Origin: Paraconexibacter sp040581415
Lineage (GTDB): Bacteria > Actinomycetota > Thermoleophilia > Solirubrobacterales > Solirubrobacteraceae
DNA length: 64,000 bases
Direction: 5' to 3'
NCBI RefSeq assembly: GCF_040581415.1
Contig: NZ_CP114014.1
Span: 5,146,001 to 5,210,000 of the forward strand
Part shown: positions 1 to 7,737 of the stretch, one piece after another
How positions within the stretch are numbered: the stretch's first letter is position 1
Layout: each line of letters begins with the position of its first letter
The notes under the pieces: model-generated
The model's database searches: none
What the model saw: only the letters and a program-made list of their open reading frames with translations
Told to the model about the DNA's origin: nothing
Position numbers and translations under genes: made by a program

Positions 1-764
1 TGCACCGAGCGGACCGGGCTTGGGTTGCCGAAGTCCTCGGAACGCGCCGCGTTGTAGTTGACAGACACGAGCTTGGCGCCGGCGACCGGGGTCCCGGCCG
101 GGAACTCGACATCGGCGGTGTTGTCGTCGATCGAGACCGTCGCGTCGATACCCTGGACGAGCGTGCCGTCGGCCCGCGTGAGGTACACCTCGTTGCCGAG
201 GAAGTTGGCCGCGGCGTCGTCGATGTCCTGGTCGAACGTCAGCGTGATGAAGTTCGAGCCACCACCGGTGGCGACCGCGCTCACGAGGTCCGGGCCGGTG
301 GTGTGGCCGCGGGTGCCCGACTCGCCTTCGGAGCCGGTGATCCGGACGCTGTCACCCAGGTTCGTCGCGCCGAGCGACCCCTGCGTGTTGACCGCGTCGC
401 CGTCGACACGTCCGTACGTGAGGACGTCGGTGTCGGGGTTGCCGCCCGTGAACGTGACCCGGACCGAGGATCCGGACACCGTCGCCGCGTTGCCGACGAT
501 CTCCTGGTTCGCGGTGTAGCCGCCGACCTGGAACTCGGCGGGGTTGCACGCGCCGCCCTGGCAGTCGATCGTGCGGTCGTACGTGAAGGTGATCGCGGTG
601 GCCGACGGCGTGACCGAGACGAGGTTCGGCCGGTCGGTCAGGGCCGGGGCCTTGCCGCCACCCAGGGCGGCCTGGGCCGAGCCGGCCGTGGCCAGCGAGG
701 CGAGCGCGACGGCCGAGACCGCCGCGGTGCGGAGCGCGGCGCGCCCCTGGAAACGATGAGACAT
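1..764 (-). CDS. Exported Ig-like repeat protein, array copy 1 (3' truncated by window edge)
   Basis: First member of a six-gene paralogous array; the reading frame stays open to the window edge, so about 254 residues of an expected 470 are seen. It starts MSHRFQGRAALRT, followed by a hydrophobic stretch and an AQA|A-type signal-peptidase I site near residue 32. The mature part begins ALGGGK and contains two Ig-like repeats, one at PNLVSVTPSATAITFTYD and the next at PDLVSAVATGGGSNF. A Cys pair (DCQGGAC) lies in repeat 1. There is no lipobox and no LPXTG in the visible part. The start is fixed by an upstream CGGAGG ribosome binding site. The repeats resemble bacterial Ig-like/SwmB-type surface repeats; the function is unknown, with a structural or adhesive surface role inferred. 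Confidence 0.88.
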   Translation of the reverse strand, partial: MSHRFQGRAALRTAAVSAVALASLATAGSAQAALGGGKAPALTDRPNLVSVTPSATAITFTYDRTIDCQGGACNPAEFQVGGYTANQEIVGNAATVSGSSVRVTFTGGNPDTDVLTYGRVDGDAVNTQGSLGATNLGDSVRITGSEGESGTRGHTTGPDLVSAVATGGGSNFITLTFDQDIDDAAANFLGNEVYLTRADGTLVQGIDATVSIDDNTADVEFPAGTPVAGAKLVSVNYNAARSEDFGNPSPVRSV

Positions 765-804
765 GGGGAAGAGAGTCCTCCGAGACGTAGATGTACTGTG
801 CCGA

Positions 805-810
805 ACCGTA
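805..810 (-). promoter_or_regulatory. -10 element (TACGGT) of array copy 1
   Basis: TACGGT lies about 40 bases upstream of the ATG at 764. It is followed by the leader shared with other copies (ACATCTACGTCTCGGAGGA), which ends in the Shine-Dalgarno sequence CGGAGG. The -35 region is less clear here (TGGACG, 21 bases upstream). Confidence 0.55.
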
Positions 811-881
811 CCTGTCGGCACGGCACTCGCGCGTCCACGGATACCCGGCGAACACTGGGGTTACGCCTCAGCCGGACGCAC

Positions 882-911
882 GACGGCGCCGCAGGACATC
901 GCGGCGCCGTC
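882..911 (-). terminator. GC-rich hairpin terminator after array copy 2
   Basis: Perfect 11-bp inverted repeat (GACGGCGCCGC and its complement) around an 8-base loop, 31 bases downstream of the stop at 942. It has no T-tract, as is common in high-GC actinomycetes. The same stem recurs after copies 3 and 4. Confidence 0.7.
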
Positions 912-941
912 TGACCGGTTAGCGGTCCTTCGATGCGCCGA

Positions 942-2348
942 TCAGCGGCCCAGCTGCTGGTCGACGTTCGGGAACCCGAGGACGGGCGATGCGACCGCGG
1001 CCGGCAGGAGCCGGACCGCCCGCGCGTTGCCGACCGCGGTGGTGTTGTAGAGCAGGTTGACGCGGCTCGGGCCCGGGACGCCCTGCGCCTGCGGCGTGGC
1101 CGTCGGCGTGCCGCCGATCTCGGTCCCGTCGTCGGCGAGCAGGTCGAAGTTCGCCGCGTTGACCGCGCCCGGGTTGATCCGGCTGTCGAGCGTCACGACG
1201 ACGTTCGCGCCGGAGTAGGTCGCCTGCACCGCGTCCGGGCTCGAGGTGAAGCCGGTCGCCTTCGCGCCGGCGTTGCCGCCGATCGGCACGCCCGCGTACG
1301 GTGCCGCGGTCCCGTCTGCCTGCGCGACCACCGAGCCCGGGGCCACGGCGGCGCTCACCAGGTACTCGGTGAACTGGTCGACGGGGAACTGCGCCTGCAC
1401 GTGCTTGCCGTCGCCGACGATGGTCGCGGAGCCGGCGGGGTACGGGACGGTGTCGGCGAGGTAGACGAAGAACGCGCCCGGAGTCGGCGTCGCGACGGTC
1501 TTGTCGAACGTGAAGAGCACCGTGTCCGCGCTGGTGATCTCGGCCGACTTCAGGATCGGCGCCTGGGAGTCCTGGTTCTGCGTGCCGACCTGCACCGACC
1601 GGATCGGGCTGAAGACCGCGAAGTCGGGGTTCTTCGCGGCGTTCAGGACGTAGACCTGCTTCGCGCCGGCGACCGGCGAGCCCGGCGGGAACTGGACGTC
1701 TGCGGTGTTGCCGTCGACCGACGCCGTCGGGTCGAGGCCGGCCGTCGTGGTGCCGTCCGCCTTGACCATGAAGACCTGCGCGCCGTTGAAGTCGGCGGCG
1801 TCGTCGTCGATGTCCTGGTCGAACGTGAGGGTGATGAAGTTCGATCCCCCACCGGTGGCGACCGCGCTCACGAGGTCCGGGCCGATCGTGTGGCCGCGCG
1901 TGCCCGACTCGCCCTGAGCGCCGGCGATCCGGACGCTGTCACCGAGGTTCGTCGCGCCCAGGGATCCTTGGGTGTTGACGGCGTTGCCGAGCACCGTGCC
2001 GTACGTCAGGGCGTCCGTGTCGGGATTGCCGCCGGCGAACGTCACCCGCACCGAGTTACCCGAGACCGTCGCGGCCGTGCCGGCGACCTGCGTGAAGACG
2101 CTGTAGCCACCGACGATGAACTCGGCGCCGTTGCAGCCGCCGGGGCAGTCGATCGTGCGGTCGTACGTGAAGGTGACCGCGGTCGCCGACGGCGTGACAG
2201 AGACGAGGTTCGGCCGGTCGGTGAGGGCCGGGACCTTGCCGCCGCCCATCGCGGCCTGGGCCGAGCCGGCCGAGGCCAGCGCGGCGAGTGCGACGGCCGA
2301 GACCGCCGCAGTGCGGAGCGCAGCGCGCCCCCGAGAGCGTTGAGACAT
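942..2348 (-). CDS. Exported Ig-like repeat protein, array copy 2
   Basis: 468 residues. The ATG at 2348 (MSQRSRGRAALRT) is preferred to an in-frame upstream ATG because it aligns with the other copies and follows a GGAAGG ribosome binding site. A signal peptide ends at AQA near residue 32. Four Ig-like repeats follow, starting near residues 46 (PNLVSVTPSA), 153 (PDLVSAVATGG), 255 (APILKSAEITSADTV) and 365 (SPDAVQATYSGANVV). The Cys pair is DCPGGC. All copies end with the same type of tail, NVDQQLGR. The copy has its own promoter and hairpin terminator, so it is probably monocistronic. The repeats look like SwmB/Big-type surface domains; ligand and role are unknown. Confidence 0.93.
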   Translation of the reverse strand: MSQRSRGRAALRTAAVSAVALAALASAGSAQAAMGGGKVPALTDRPNLVSVTPSATAVTFTYDRTIDCPGGCNGAEFIVGGYSVFTQVAGTAATVSGNSVRVTFAGGNPDTDALTYGTVLGNAVNTQGSLGATNLGDSVRIAGAQGESGTRGHTIGPDLVSAVATGGGSNFITLTFDQDIDDDAADFNGAQVFMVKADGTTTAGLDPTASVDGNTADVQFPPGSPVAGAKQVYVLNAAKNPDFAVFSPIRSVQVGTQNQDSQAPILKSAEITSADTVLFTFDKTVATPTPGAFFVYLADTVPYPAGSATIVGDGKHVQAQFPVDQFTEYLVSAAVAPGSVVAQADGTAAPYAGVPIGGNAGAKATGFTSSPDAVQATYSGANVVVTLDSRINPGAVNAANFDLLADDGTEIGGTPTATPQAQGVPGPSRVNLLYNTTAVGNARAVRLLPAAVASPVLGFPNVDQQLGR

Positions 2349-2388
2349 GACTGTGGCGCGTCCTTCCGAGACGTGGATGTGGCGCAAG

Positions 2389-2417
2389 ACCGTACCGGCA
2401 ACACCGCCGACGCGCCA
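2389..2417 (-). promoter_or_regulatory. Promoter of array copy 2 (TGGCGC-N17-TACGGT)
   Basis: The -35-like box TGGCGC (2412-2417) is separated by exactly 17 bases from the -10 box TACGGT (2389-2394). The same arrangement precedes copy 4. The transcript would have a short leader containing ACATCCACGTCTCGG and a GGAAGG ribosome binding site. Confidence 0.6.
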
Positions 2418-2433
2418 GCCTCGGGAACGACGA

Positions 2434-2461
2434 ACGGCGCCGCAGGACATCGCGGCGCCGT
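2434..2461 (-). terminator. GC-rich hairpin terminator after array copy 3
   Basis: Perfect 10-bp stem (ACGGCGCCGC and its complement) with the same AGGACATC loop (plus-strand reading) as the hairpin at 882-911, 31 bases downstream of the copy 3 stop. Confidence 0.7.
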
Positions 2462-2492
2462 CGCGTCGGTCAGGTGGTGCTTCAGGCTGCGA

Positions 2493-3899
2493 TCAGCGGC
2501 CCAGCTGCTGATCGATGTTCGGGAACCCGAGGACCGGCGTGGCGACGGCGCCCGGCAGCAGCCGGATCGCCCGCGCGTTGCCGACCGCGGTGGTGTTGTA
2601 GAGCAGGTTCACCCGGCTCGGGCCGGGCACGCCCTGTGCCTGCGCCGTGGCCGTCGGCGTGCCGCCGATGACCGTGCCGTCGTCGGCGAGCAGGTCGAAG
2701 TCGGTCGCGTCGACCGACCCGGGGTTGACGCGGCTGTCGAGCGTCACGACGACGTTGGCGCCGGAGTACGACGCCTGCACCGCGTCCGGGCTCGAGGTGA
2801 AGCCGGTCGCCTTTGCGCCGGCGTTGCCGCCGATCGGGACGCCACCATACGGGGAAGGCGTGCCGTCGGCCTGCGCCACGACGGAGCCCGGGATCACCGC
2901 AGCGCCCACGAGGTACTCGGTGAACTGATCGACGTTGAACTGGGCCTGGACCTGCTTACCGTCGCCGACGATGGTCGCCGAGGTGGATGGGTAGGCGACC
3001 GTGTCGGAGAGATAGGCGAAGAACACCGTCGGGCCCGGGGTCGCGACGGCCTTGTCGAACGTGTAGAGCACCGTGTCCGCGCCCGTGAGCTCGGCCGACT
3101 TCAGGATCGGCGCCTGCGAGTCCTGGTTCTGCGTGCCGACCTGCACCGACCGCACCGGGCTGAAGATCGGGAAGTCGACCGCCTTGGCGGCGTTCAGCAC
3201 GTAGACCTGCTTCGCGCCCGCGACGGGCGTGCCGGCCGGGAACTCGACGTCCGCCGTGTTGTCGTCGATCGACGCCGTGGCGTCGATGCCGGGGACCGTC
3301 GTGCCGTCCGCCTTGACGATGAAGACCTGCGCCCCGTCGAAGTCACCTGCGTCGTCGTCGATCTCCTGATCGAACGTCAGGGTGAGGAAGTTCGAGCCGC
3401 CGCCGGTCGCGACCGCGCTCACGAGGTCCGGGCCGATCGTGTGGCCGCGGGTGCCCGACTCGCCTTCGGCGCCCGTGATGCGGACGCTGTCACCCAGGTT
3501 CGTCGCGCCGAGCGACCCCTGCGTGTTGACCGCGTTGTCCAGCACCGTGCCGAACGTCATCGCGTCCGTGTCGGGGTTGCCACCAGCGAACGTGACGCGC
3601 ACCGAGCTGCCGGAGACCGTTGCGGCCGTTCCCGCAACCTGCGTGAAGAAGCTGTAGCCACCGACGAGGAACTCCGCGCCGTTGCAGCCTCCGGGGCAGT
3701 CGATCGTGCGGTCGTATGTGAACGTGACCGACGTCGCCGACGGCGTGACGGACACAAGGTTCGGGCGGTCGGTGAGCGCCGGGACCTTGCCGCCGCCGAG
3801 CGCGGCCTGGGCCGAGCCGGCCGTGGCCAGCGAGGCGAGGGCGACGGCCGCGACGGCGGCCGTGCGGAGCGCGGTGCGCCCCTGGATGTTGCGAGACAT
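2493..3899 (-). CDS. Exported Ig-like repeat protein, array copy 3
   Basis: 468 residues, MSRNIQGRTALRT start with ribosome binding site CGGAGGAT. The signal peptide is cleaved after AQA at residues 30-32. Four Ig-like repeats are arranged as in copy 2, with the Cys pair DCPGGC in repeat 1 and the segment VGTQNQDSQAPILKS before repeat 3. Differences from copy 2 are mostly substitutions spread along the protein, with identical length, so these are true full-length paralogues rather than fragments. No membrane anchor, sortase signal or catalytic motif is visible. It is probably secreted or surface-associated and structural; this role is inferred from architecture only. Confidence 0.93.
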   Translation of the reverse strand: MSRNIQGRTALRTAAVAAVALASLATAGSAQAALGGGKVPALTDRPNLVSVTPSATSVTFTYDRTIDCPGGCNGAEFLVGGYSFFTQVAGTAATVSGSSVRVTFAGGNPDTDAMTFGTVLDNAVNTQGSLGATNLGDSVRITGAEGESGTRGHTIGPDLVSAVATGGGSNFLTLTFDQEIDDDAGDFDGAQVFIVKADGTTVPGIDATASIDDNTADVEFPAGTPVAGAKQVYVLNAAKAVDFPIFSPVRSVQVGTQNQDSQAPILKSAELTGADTVLYTFDKAVATPGPTVFFAYLSDTVAYPSTSATIVGDGKQVQAQFNVDQFTEYLVGAAVIPGSVVAQADGTPSPYGGVPIGGNAGAKATGFTSSPDAVQASYSGANVVVTLDSRVNPGSVDATDFDLLADDGTVIGGTPTATAQAQGVPGPSRVNLLYNTTAVGNARAIRLLPGAVATPVLGFPNIDQQLGR

Positions 3900-3935
3900 G
3901 ACTGTCGGATCCTCCGAGACGTAGATGTGGCGCCG

Positions 3936-3961
3936 AACCTATCGGTATCGCGGACGCGCCA
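3936..3961 (-). promoter_or_regulatory. Promoter of array copy 3 (TGGCGC-N14-TAGGTT)
   Basis: Carries the conserved TGGCGC box (3956-3961) and a TAGGTT -10 box (3936-3941). The spacing is 14 rather than 17 bases, so this copy may be weaker or use a shifted -10. The downstream leader ACATCTACGTCTCGGAGGA is the same as in copy 1. Confidence 0.5.
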
Positions 3962-4008
3962 CACCCCGAATGCGTCAAATCACCGCGCGATTCCTGGGGA
4001 ACGCGCGA

Positions 4009-4034
4009 CGGCGCCGCAGGACTTCGCGGCGCCG
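4009..4034 (-). terminator. GC-rich hairpin terminator after array copy 4
   Basis: Perfect 9-bp stem CGGCGCCGC with loop AGGACTTC, 31 bases downstream of the stop at 4066. It is a close relative of the hairpins after copies 2 and 3. Confidence 0.68.
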
Positions 4035-4065
4035 CCGGACCTCTCAGATGTGCGTCAGAGGGCGG

Positions 4066-5478
4066 TCAGCGGCCGAGCTGCTGATCGACGTTCGCCGCGA
4101 GGTTCGTCGGCGAGATGACCGCTCCGGGGAGCAGCCGGACCGCGCGGGCGTTCCCGACCGCGGTCGTGTTGTACAGCAGGTTCACGCGGCTCGGGCCCGG
4201 GACGCCCTGCGCCTGCGGCGTCGCGGTCGGCGTGCCGCCGAGCGCAGTGCCGTCGTCCGCGAGCAGGTCGAAGTTCGCCGGGGTGATCGCGGCCGGGTTC
4301 AGCCTGCCGTCGAGCGTGACGACGACGTTCGCGCCGGAGTAGGTGGCCTGCACCGCATCCGGGGCCGACGTGTAGCCGGTCGCCTTCGCGCCGGCGTTGC
4401 CACCGATCGGGACGCCGGCGAGCACGGTCGCGGTGCCGTCGGCCTGCGCCACGACAGCGCCCGGGACGACGTAGGCGCTCACGAGGTACTCGGTGAACTG
4501 GTCGACCGCCGCCTGCACCTGGACCTGCTTGCCGTCACCGACGATCGTCGCCGACCCGGCCCCGAACGGGATCCCCTCGGATGTGACCACGAAGAAGTTG
4601 CCCGCCGTCGGGGTGGACACCGCCTTGTCGAACGTGAACAGGATCGTGTCGGCGCCCGTGATCTCCGCCGACTTCAGGATCGGAGCCTGCGAGTCCTGGT
4701 TCTGCGTCCCGACCTGCACCGAGCGGACCGGGCTGCCGAAGAACGCGAAGTCGGCGGCGATCGCCGTGCCGAAGTTCACCGTGACGAGCTTCGCGCCGGT
4801 GACCGGCGTGCCGGCCGGGAACTCGACGTCCGCCGTGTTGTCGTCGATCGACACCGTGCCGTCGATGCCGGCGACCGTCGTGCCGTCCGCCTTTGTCAGC
4901 AGCACCTGGGTGCCGTCGAAGTCGCCCGCGTCGTCGTCGATCTCCTGATCGAACGTCAGCGTGATGAAGTTCGAGCCGCCACCGGTCGCGACCGCACTGA
5001 CGAGATCAGGGGCGATCGTGTGACCCCGCGTGCCCGACTCGCCCTCGGCACCGGTGATCTTGACGCTGTCACCCAGGTTCGTCGCACCGAGCGACCCCTG
5101 CGTGTTGACGGCGTCGTCGTCGACCCGGCCGTACGTCAGCGAGTCGATGTCCGGGTTGCCGCCGGTGAAGGTGACGCGGACCGAGTTACCGGAGACCGTC
5201 GCCGCGGCACCCGCGACCTCGAAGTTCGCGTAGTAGCTGCCGACCTGGAACTCGCCGCCGACGCAGCCGCCGGGGCAGTCGATCGTCCGGTCGTAGGTGA
5301 AGGTGACGGCGGTCGCCGAGGGCGTGACCGACACGAGGTTCGGCCGATCGGTCAGGGCCGGGACCTTCCCGCCGCCGAGGGCGGCCTGCGCCGAGCCGGC
5401 CGTGGCCAGCGAGGCGAGGGCGACGGTCGCCACCGCCGCGGTTCGGAGCGCGGAGCGCCCCTTGAAGTGCTGAGACAT
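4066..5478 (-). CDS. Exported Ig-like repeat protein, array copy 4
   Basis: 470 residues. The start MSQHFKGRSALRT at 5478 lies behind a CGGAGG ribosome binding site; an open frame extends further upstream but into the promoter. The signal peptide ends at AQA. Four Ig-like repeats are present and the Cys pair is DCPGGC. Repeat 1 carries the VGSYYANFEVAG variant shared with copy 5, and repeat 2 ends LVTVNFGTAIAADFAFFG, also like copy 5. Copies 4 and 5 therefore form one subfamily and copies 2 and 3 another. It is exported; the function is unknown. Confidence 0.93.
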   Translation of the reverse strand: MSQHFKGRSALRTAAVATVALASLATAGSAQAALGGGKVPALTDRPNLVSVTPSATAVTFTYDRTIDCPGGCVGGEFQVGSYYANFEVAGAAATVSGNSVRVTFTGGNPDIDSLTYGRVDDDAVNTQGSLGATNLGDSVKITGAEGESGTRGHTIAPDLVSAVATGGGSNFITLTFDQEIDDDAGDFDGTQVLLTKADGTTVAGIDGTVSIDDNTADVEFPAGTPVTGAKLVTVNFGTAIAADFAFFGSPVRSVQVGTQNQDSQAPILKSAEITGADTILFTFDKAVSTPTAGNFFVVTSEGIPFGAGSATIVGDGKQVQVQAAVDQFTEYLVSAYVVPGAVVAQADGTATVLAGVPIGGNAGAKATGYTSAPDAVQATYSGANVVVTLDGRLNPAAITPANFDLLADDGTALGGTPTATPQAQGVPGPSRVNLLYNTTAVGNARAVRLLPGAVISPTNLAANVDQQLGR

Positions 5479-5518
5479 GGTGTTGTGATTCCTCCGAGAA
5501 GAGTGTGTACCTCGGGGA

Positions 5519-5547
5519 ACCGTACCCGCAGCCCCGCCGACGCGCCA
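5519..5547 (-). promoter_or_regulatory. Promoter of array copy 4 (TGGCGC-N17-TACGGT)
   Basis: TGGCGC (5542-5547), 17-base spacer, TACGGT (5519-5524). This matches the copy 2 promoter exactly in both boxes and in spacing. The leader then reads TTCTCGGAGGAATC before the ATG. Confidence 0.6.
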
Positions 5548-5597
5548 CCTTTTCGAGGCGCGAAGCCGTCGCATCCGGGTCTCAGCCAGAACGCAGA

Positions 5598-5625
5598 ACG
5601 GCGCCGCGAGTGCTCGCGACGCCGT
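5598..5625 (-). terminator. GC-rich hairpin terminator after array copy 5
   Basis: 13-bp stem ACGGCGCCGCGAG with one mismatch and a 2-base loop, 47 bases downstream of the stop at 5673. Confidence 0.62.
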
Positions 5626-5672
5626 CTGTGTGAAGCGTGTCCCGGCGGTCAGCCGGGACTGCGTGACTCGAT

Positions 5673-7085
5673 CTAGCGGCCGAGCTGCTGATCGACGTTG
5701 GGCACGTTGATCGGCGAGGTCACGGCGCCCGGGAGCAGACGGATCGCCCGCGCGTTGCCAACGGCCGTCGTGTTGTACAGCAGGTTCACGCGGCTCGGGC
5801 CCGGGACGCCCTGCGCCTGCGGCGTGGCCGTCGGCGTGCCACCGAGGGCCGTGCCGTCGTCCGCGAGCAGGTCGAAGTTCGCCGCGGTGATCGCCGCCGT
5901 GTTGAGGCGCCCGTCGAGCGTCACGACGACGTTCGCGCCGGAGTAGGTGGCCTGCACCGCGTCCGGGGCCGACGTGTAGCCGGTCGCCTTCGCGCCGGCG
6001 TTGCCACCGATCGCGACACCGCCGAGCACCGACGCCGTGCCGTCGGCCTGCGCCACGACCGCGCCCGGGTTGGCGTACGCGCTGACGAGGTACTCGGTGA
6101 ACTGGTCGACCGCGGCCTGGACCTGGACCTGCTTGCCGTCACCGACGATCGTCGCCGACCCGGCCGGGACCGGGACGCCCTCGGAGGTGACGACGGCGAA
6201 GTTGCCGGCCACCGGGGTCGCCACGGCCTTGTCGAACGTGTACAGCACCGTGTCGGCGCCGGTGAGCTCGGCCGACTTCAGCAGCGGGGCCTGCGAGTCC
6301 TGGTTCTGCGTCCCGACCTGGACCGACCGCGGGGGGCTGCCGAACGGGAACGCGAAGTCCACGGCCTGGGCCGCGCCGAAGTTCACCGAGACCTGCTTTG
6401 CGCCCGTGACGGGCGTGCCCGCCGGGAACTCGACGTCCGCGGTGTTGTCGTCGATCGACACCGTGGCGTCGATGCCGGGGACCGTCGTCCCGGCCGCCGT
6501 CGTCAGGAGGACCGACGCGCCGTTGAACAGCGCCGGATCGTCGTCGATCTCTTGATCGAACGTCAGCGTGAGGAAGTTCGAGCCGCCGCCGGTCGCGACC
6601 GCGCTCACCAGATCGGGGGCGATCGTGTGGCCGCGCGTGCCCGACTCGCCCTCGGCGCCCGTGATCTTGACGCTGTCACCCAGGTTCGTCGCACCGAGCG
6701 ACCCCTGCGTGTTGACGGCGTCGTCGTCGACGCGGCCGTAGGTCATCGAGTCGATGTCCGGGTTGCCACCGGCGAAGGTGACGCGAACCGAGTTGCCGGA
6801 GACCGTCGCGGAGTTGCCGGCGACCTCGAAGTTGGCGAAGTAACTACCGACCTGGAACTCGGCGCCCACGCAGCCGCCGGGGCAGTCGATGGTGCGGTCG
6901 TACGTGAAGGTGACGGCGGTCGCCGACGGCGTGACCGACACGAGGTTCGGGCGATCGGTCAAGGCGGGGACCTTGCCGCCGCCGAGCGCCGCGTTCGCCG
7001 ACGAGGCGCCCGCGAGCGAGGCGAGGGCCACGGCCGAGACCGCAGCGCTCCGCAGCGCGAGGCGCTGCTTGGAAGCGAGATGCAT
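5673..7085 (-). CDS. Exported Ig-like repeat protein, array copy 5
   Basis: 470 residues, start MHLASKQRLALRS. The extreme N-terminus differs from the MSxxxxGRxALRT start of the other copies, but the signal peptide resumes similarity and ends ANA|A. Mature ALGGGKVPALTDRP is identical to the other copies. Four Ig-like repeats and the DCPGGC Cys pair are present. The VGSYFANFEVAG and VTGAKQVSVNFG segments group it with copy 4. Its upstream leader also differs from the shared leader, so its expression may be controlled separately. The role is unknown. Confidence 0.92.
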   Translation of the reverse strand: MHLASKQRLALRSAAVSAVALASLAGASSANAALGGGKVPALTDRPNLVSVTPSATAVTFTYDRTIDCPGGCVGAEFQVGSYFANFEVAGNSATVSGNSVRVTFAGGNPDIDSMTYGRVDDDAVNTQGSLGATNLGDSVKITGAEGESGTRGHTIAPDLVSAVATGGGSNFLTLTFDQEIDDDPALFNGASVLLTTAAGTTVPGIDATVSIDDNTADVEFPAGTPVTGAKQVSVNFGAAQAVDFAFPFGSPPRSVQVGTQNQDSQAPLLKSAELTGADTVLYTFDKAVATPVAGNFAVVTSEGVPVPAGSATIVGDGKQVQVQAAVDQFTEYLVSAYANPGAVVAQADGTASVLGGVAIGGNAGAKATGYTSAPDAVQATYSGANVVVTLDGRLNTAAITAANFDLLADDGTALGGTPTATPQAQGVPGPSRVNLLYNTTAVGNARAIRLLPGAVTSPINVPNVDQQLGR

Positions 7086-7123
7086 GTAGGGAGACTCCTC
7101 TGGGGGGTGACTGTTCGCCCCGG

Positions 7124-7129
7124 AATCTA
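7124..7129 (-). promoter_or_regulatory. Probable -10 (TAGATT) of array copy 5
   Basis: TAGATT lies 38 bases upstream of the ATG at 7085, with an AGAGGAG ribosome binding site between them. The conserved TGGCGC box and the ACATCTACGTCTCGG leader of copies 1 to 4 are absent here. Confidence 0.45.
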
Positions 7130-7212
7130 GCGGCCGCGCGCCTCGCCCGCGCCGCCGCGGGCGGGAAACGGACGAACGGCGGTCCGGATTCAGACCGGCG
7201 TCGCCAGAACCC

Positions 7213-7602
7213 CTATTTCTGTTCGGTGATCTGCCACTTTCCGCCCGACTTGACCATCGTCGTGGTCAGCTTGCCGAGCCCCGCCTCGATGATCGCGGTG
7301 GCCTTGTCGTCCTTGACGGTGACCCGCGTGACCTTCGCGTCCGTGACGGCCTTCGGGTTGCCGGCGCCCTTGCGGCAGGTCTCGCGGCCGCCGTACAGCT
7401 TCAGGAGCTTCGGGGCGAAGTGGTCGCAGAGCGTGCGAGCGTCCTTGATGCCGTCGTCCGCGATCTTGCGGACCGCGGCCTCGTCGCCGGAGGCGGAGCT
7501 GCCGCCGTTGTCGTCGCCGCCACCGCAGCCGGCGGCCGTGAAGGCCAGGGCAGCGGTCGCCGCGAGCAGCATGGATCGTCTGAGCATCGGTGGTCCGTTC
7601 AT
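7213..7602 (-). CDS. Small predicted lipoprotein
   Basis: 129 residues from MNGPPMLRRSML; an alternative ATG five codons in (7587) gives a more typical MLRRSMLLAA signal peptide. The lipobox is AFTAAGC, so Cys would be lipidated and the protein anchored to the outer face of the membrane. A Gly/Ser/Asp linker follows (GGGDDNGGSSASGD). The rest is a small domain of about 95 residues with two Cys (TLCDHF and ETCRKG) and ends with VKSGGKWQITEQK. That tail is typical of small NTF2-like or DUF4878-type lipoproteins whose last strand carries GGKWK. It lies between array copies 5 and 6 but is unrelated to them. Confidence 0.85.
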   Translation of the reverse strand: MNGPPMLRRSMLLAATAALAFTAAGCGGGDDNGGSSASGDEAAVRKIADDGIKDARTLCDHFAPKLLKLYGGRETCRKGAGNPKAVTDAKVTRVTVKDDKATAIIEAGLGKLTTTMVKSGGKWQITEQK

Positions 7603-7622
7603 CGCGTTGGACGTTAAACGAC

Positions 7623-7652
7623 GACGGCACCGCAGTGATCTGCGGTGCCGTC
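7623..7652 (-). terminator. Hairpin terminator after array copy 6
   Basis: Perfect 12-bp stem GACGGCACCGCA with its complement, 6-base loop, 85 bases downstream of the stop at 7738. It separates array copy 6 from the lipoprotein gene, which begins 20 bases further on. Confidence 0.7.
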
Positions 7653-7737
7653 GGATGAAGCTACGAGCTGAAGCGTCTCAGCTCATGCGATCCCGGTCGC
7701 TACGCGTGGTGCGCGGCGACCGAGTCGCGGGAAACGT

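Noticed and set aside
933..4118. Very long open frame (about 1060 codons) on the plus strand, antisense to the Ig-like array
   Set aside because: Arg-rich, low-complexity translation with no domain; it is the expected antisense shadow of high-GC coding genes.
7213..7602. Seventh, truncated copy of the array gene
   Set aside because: The product has a lipobox and no similarity to the Ig-like repeats; it is an independent small lipoprotein.
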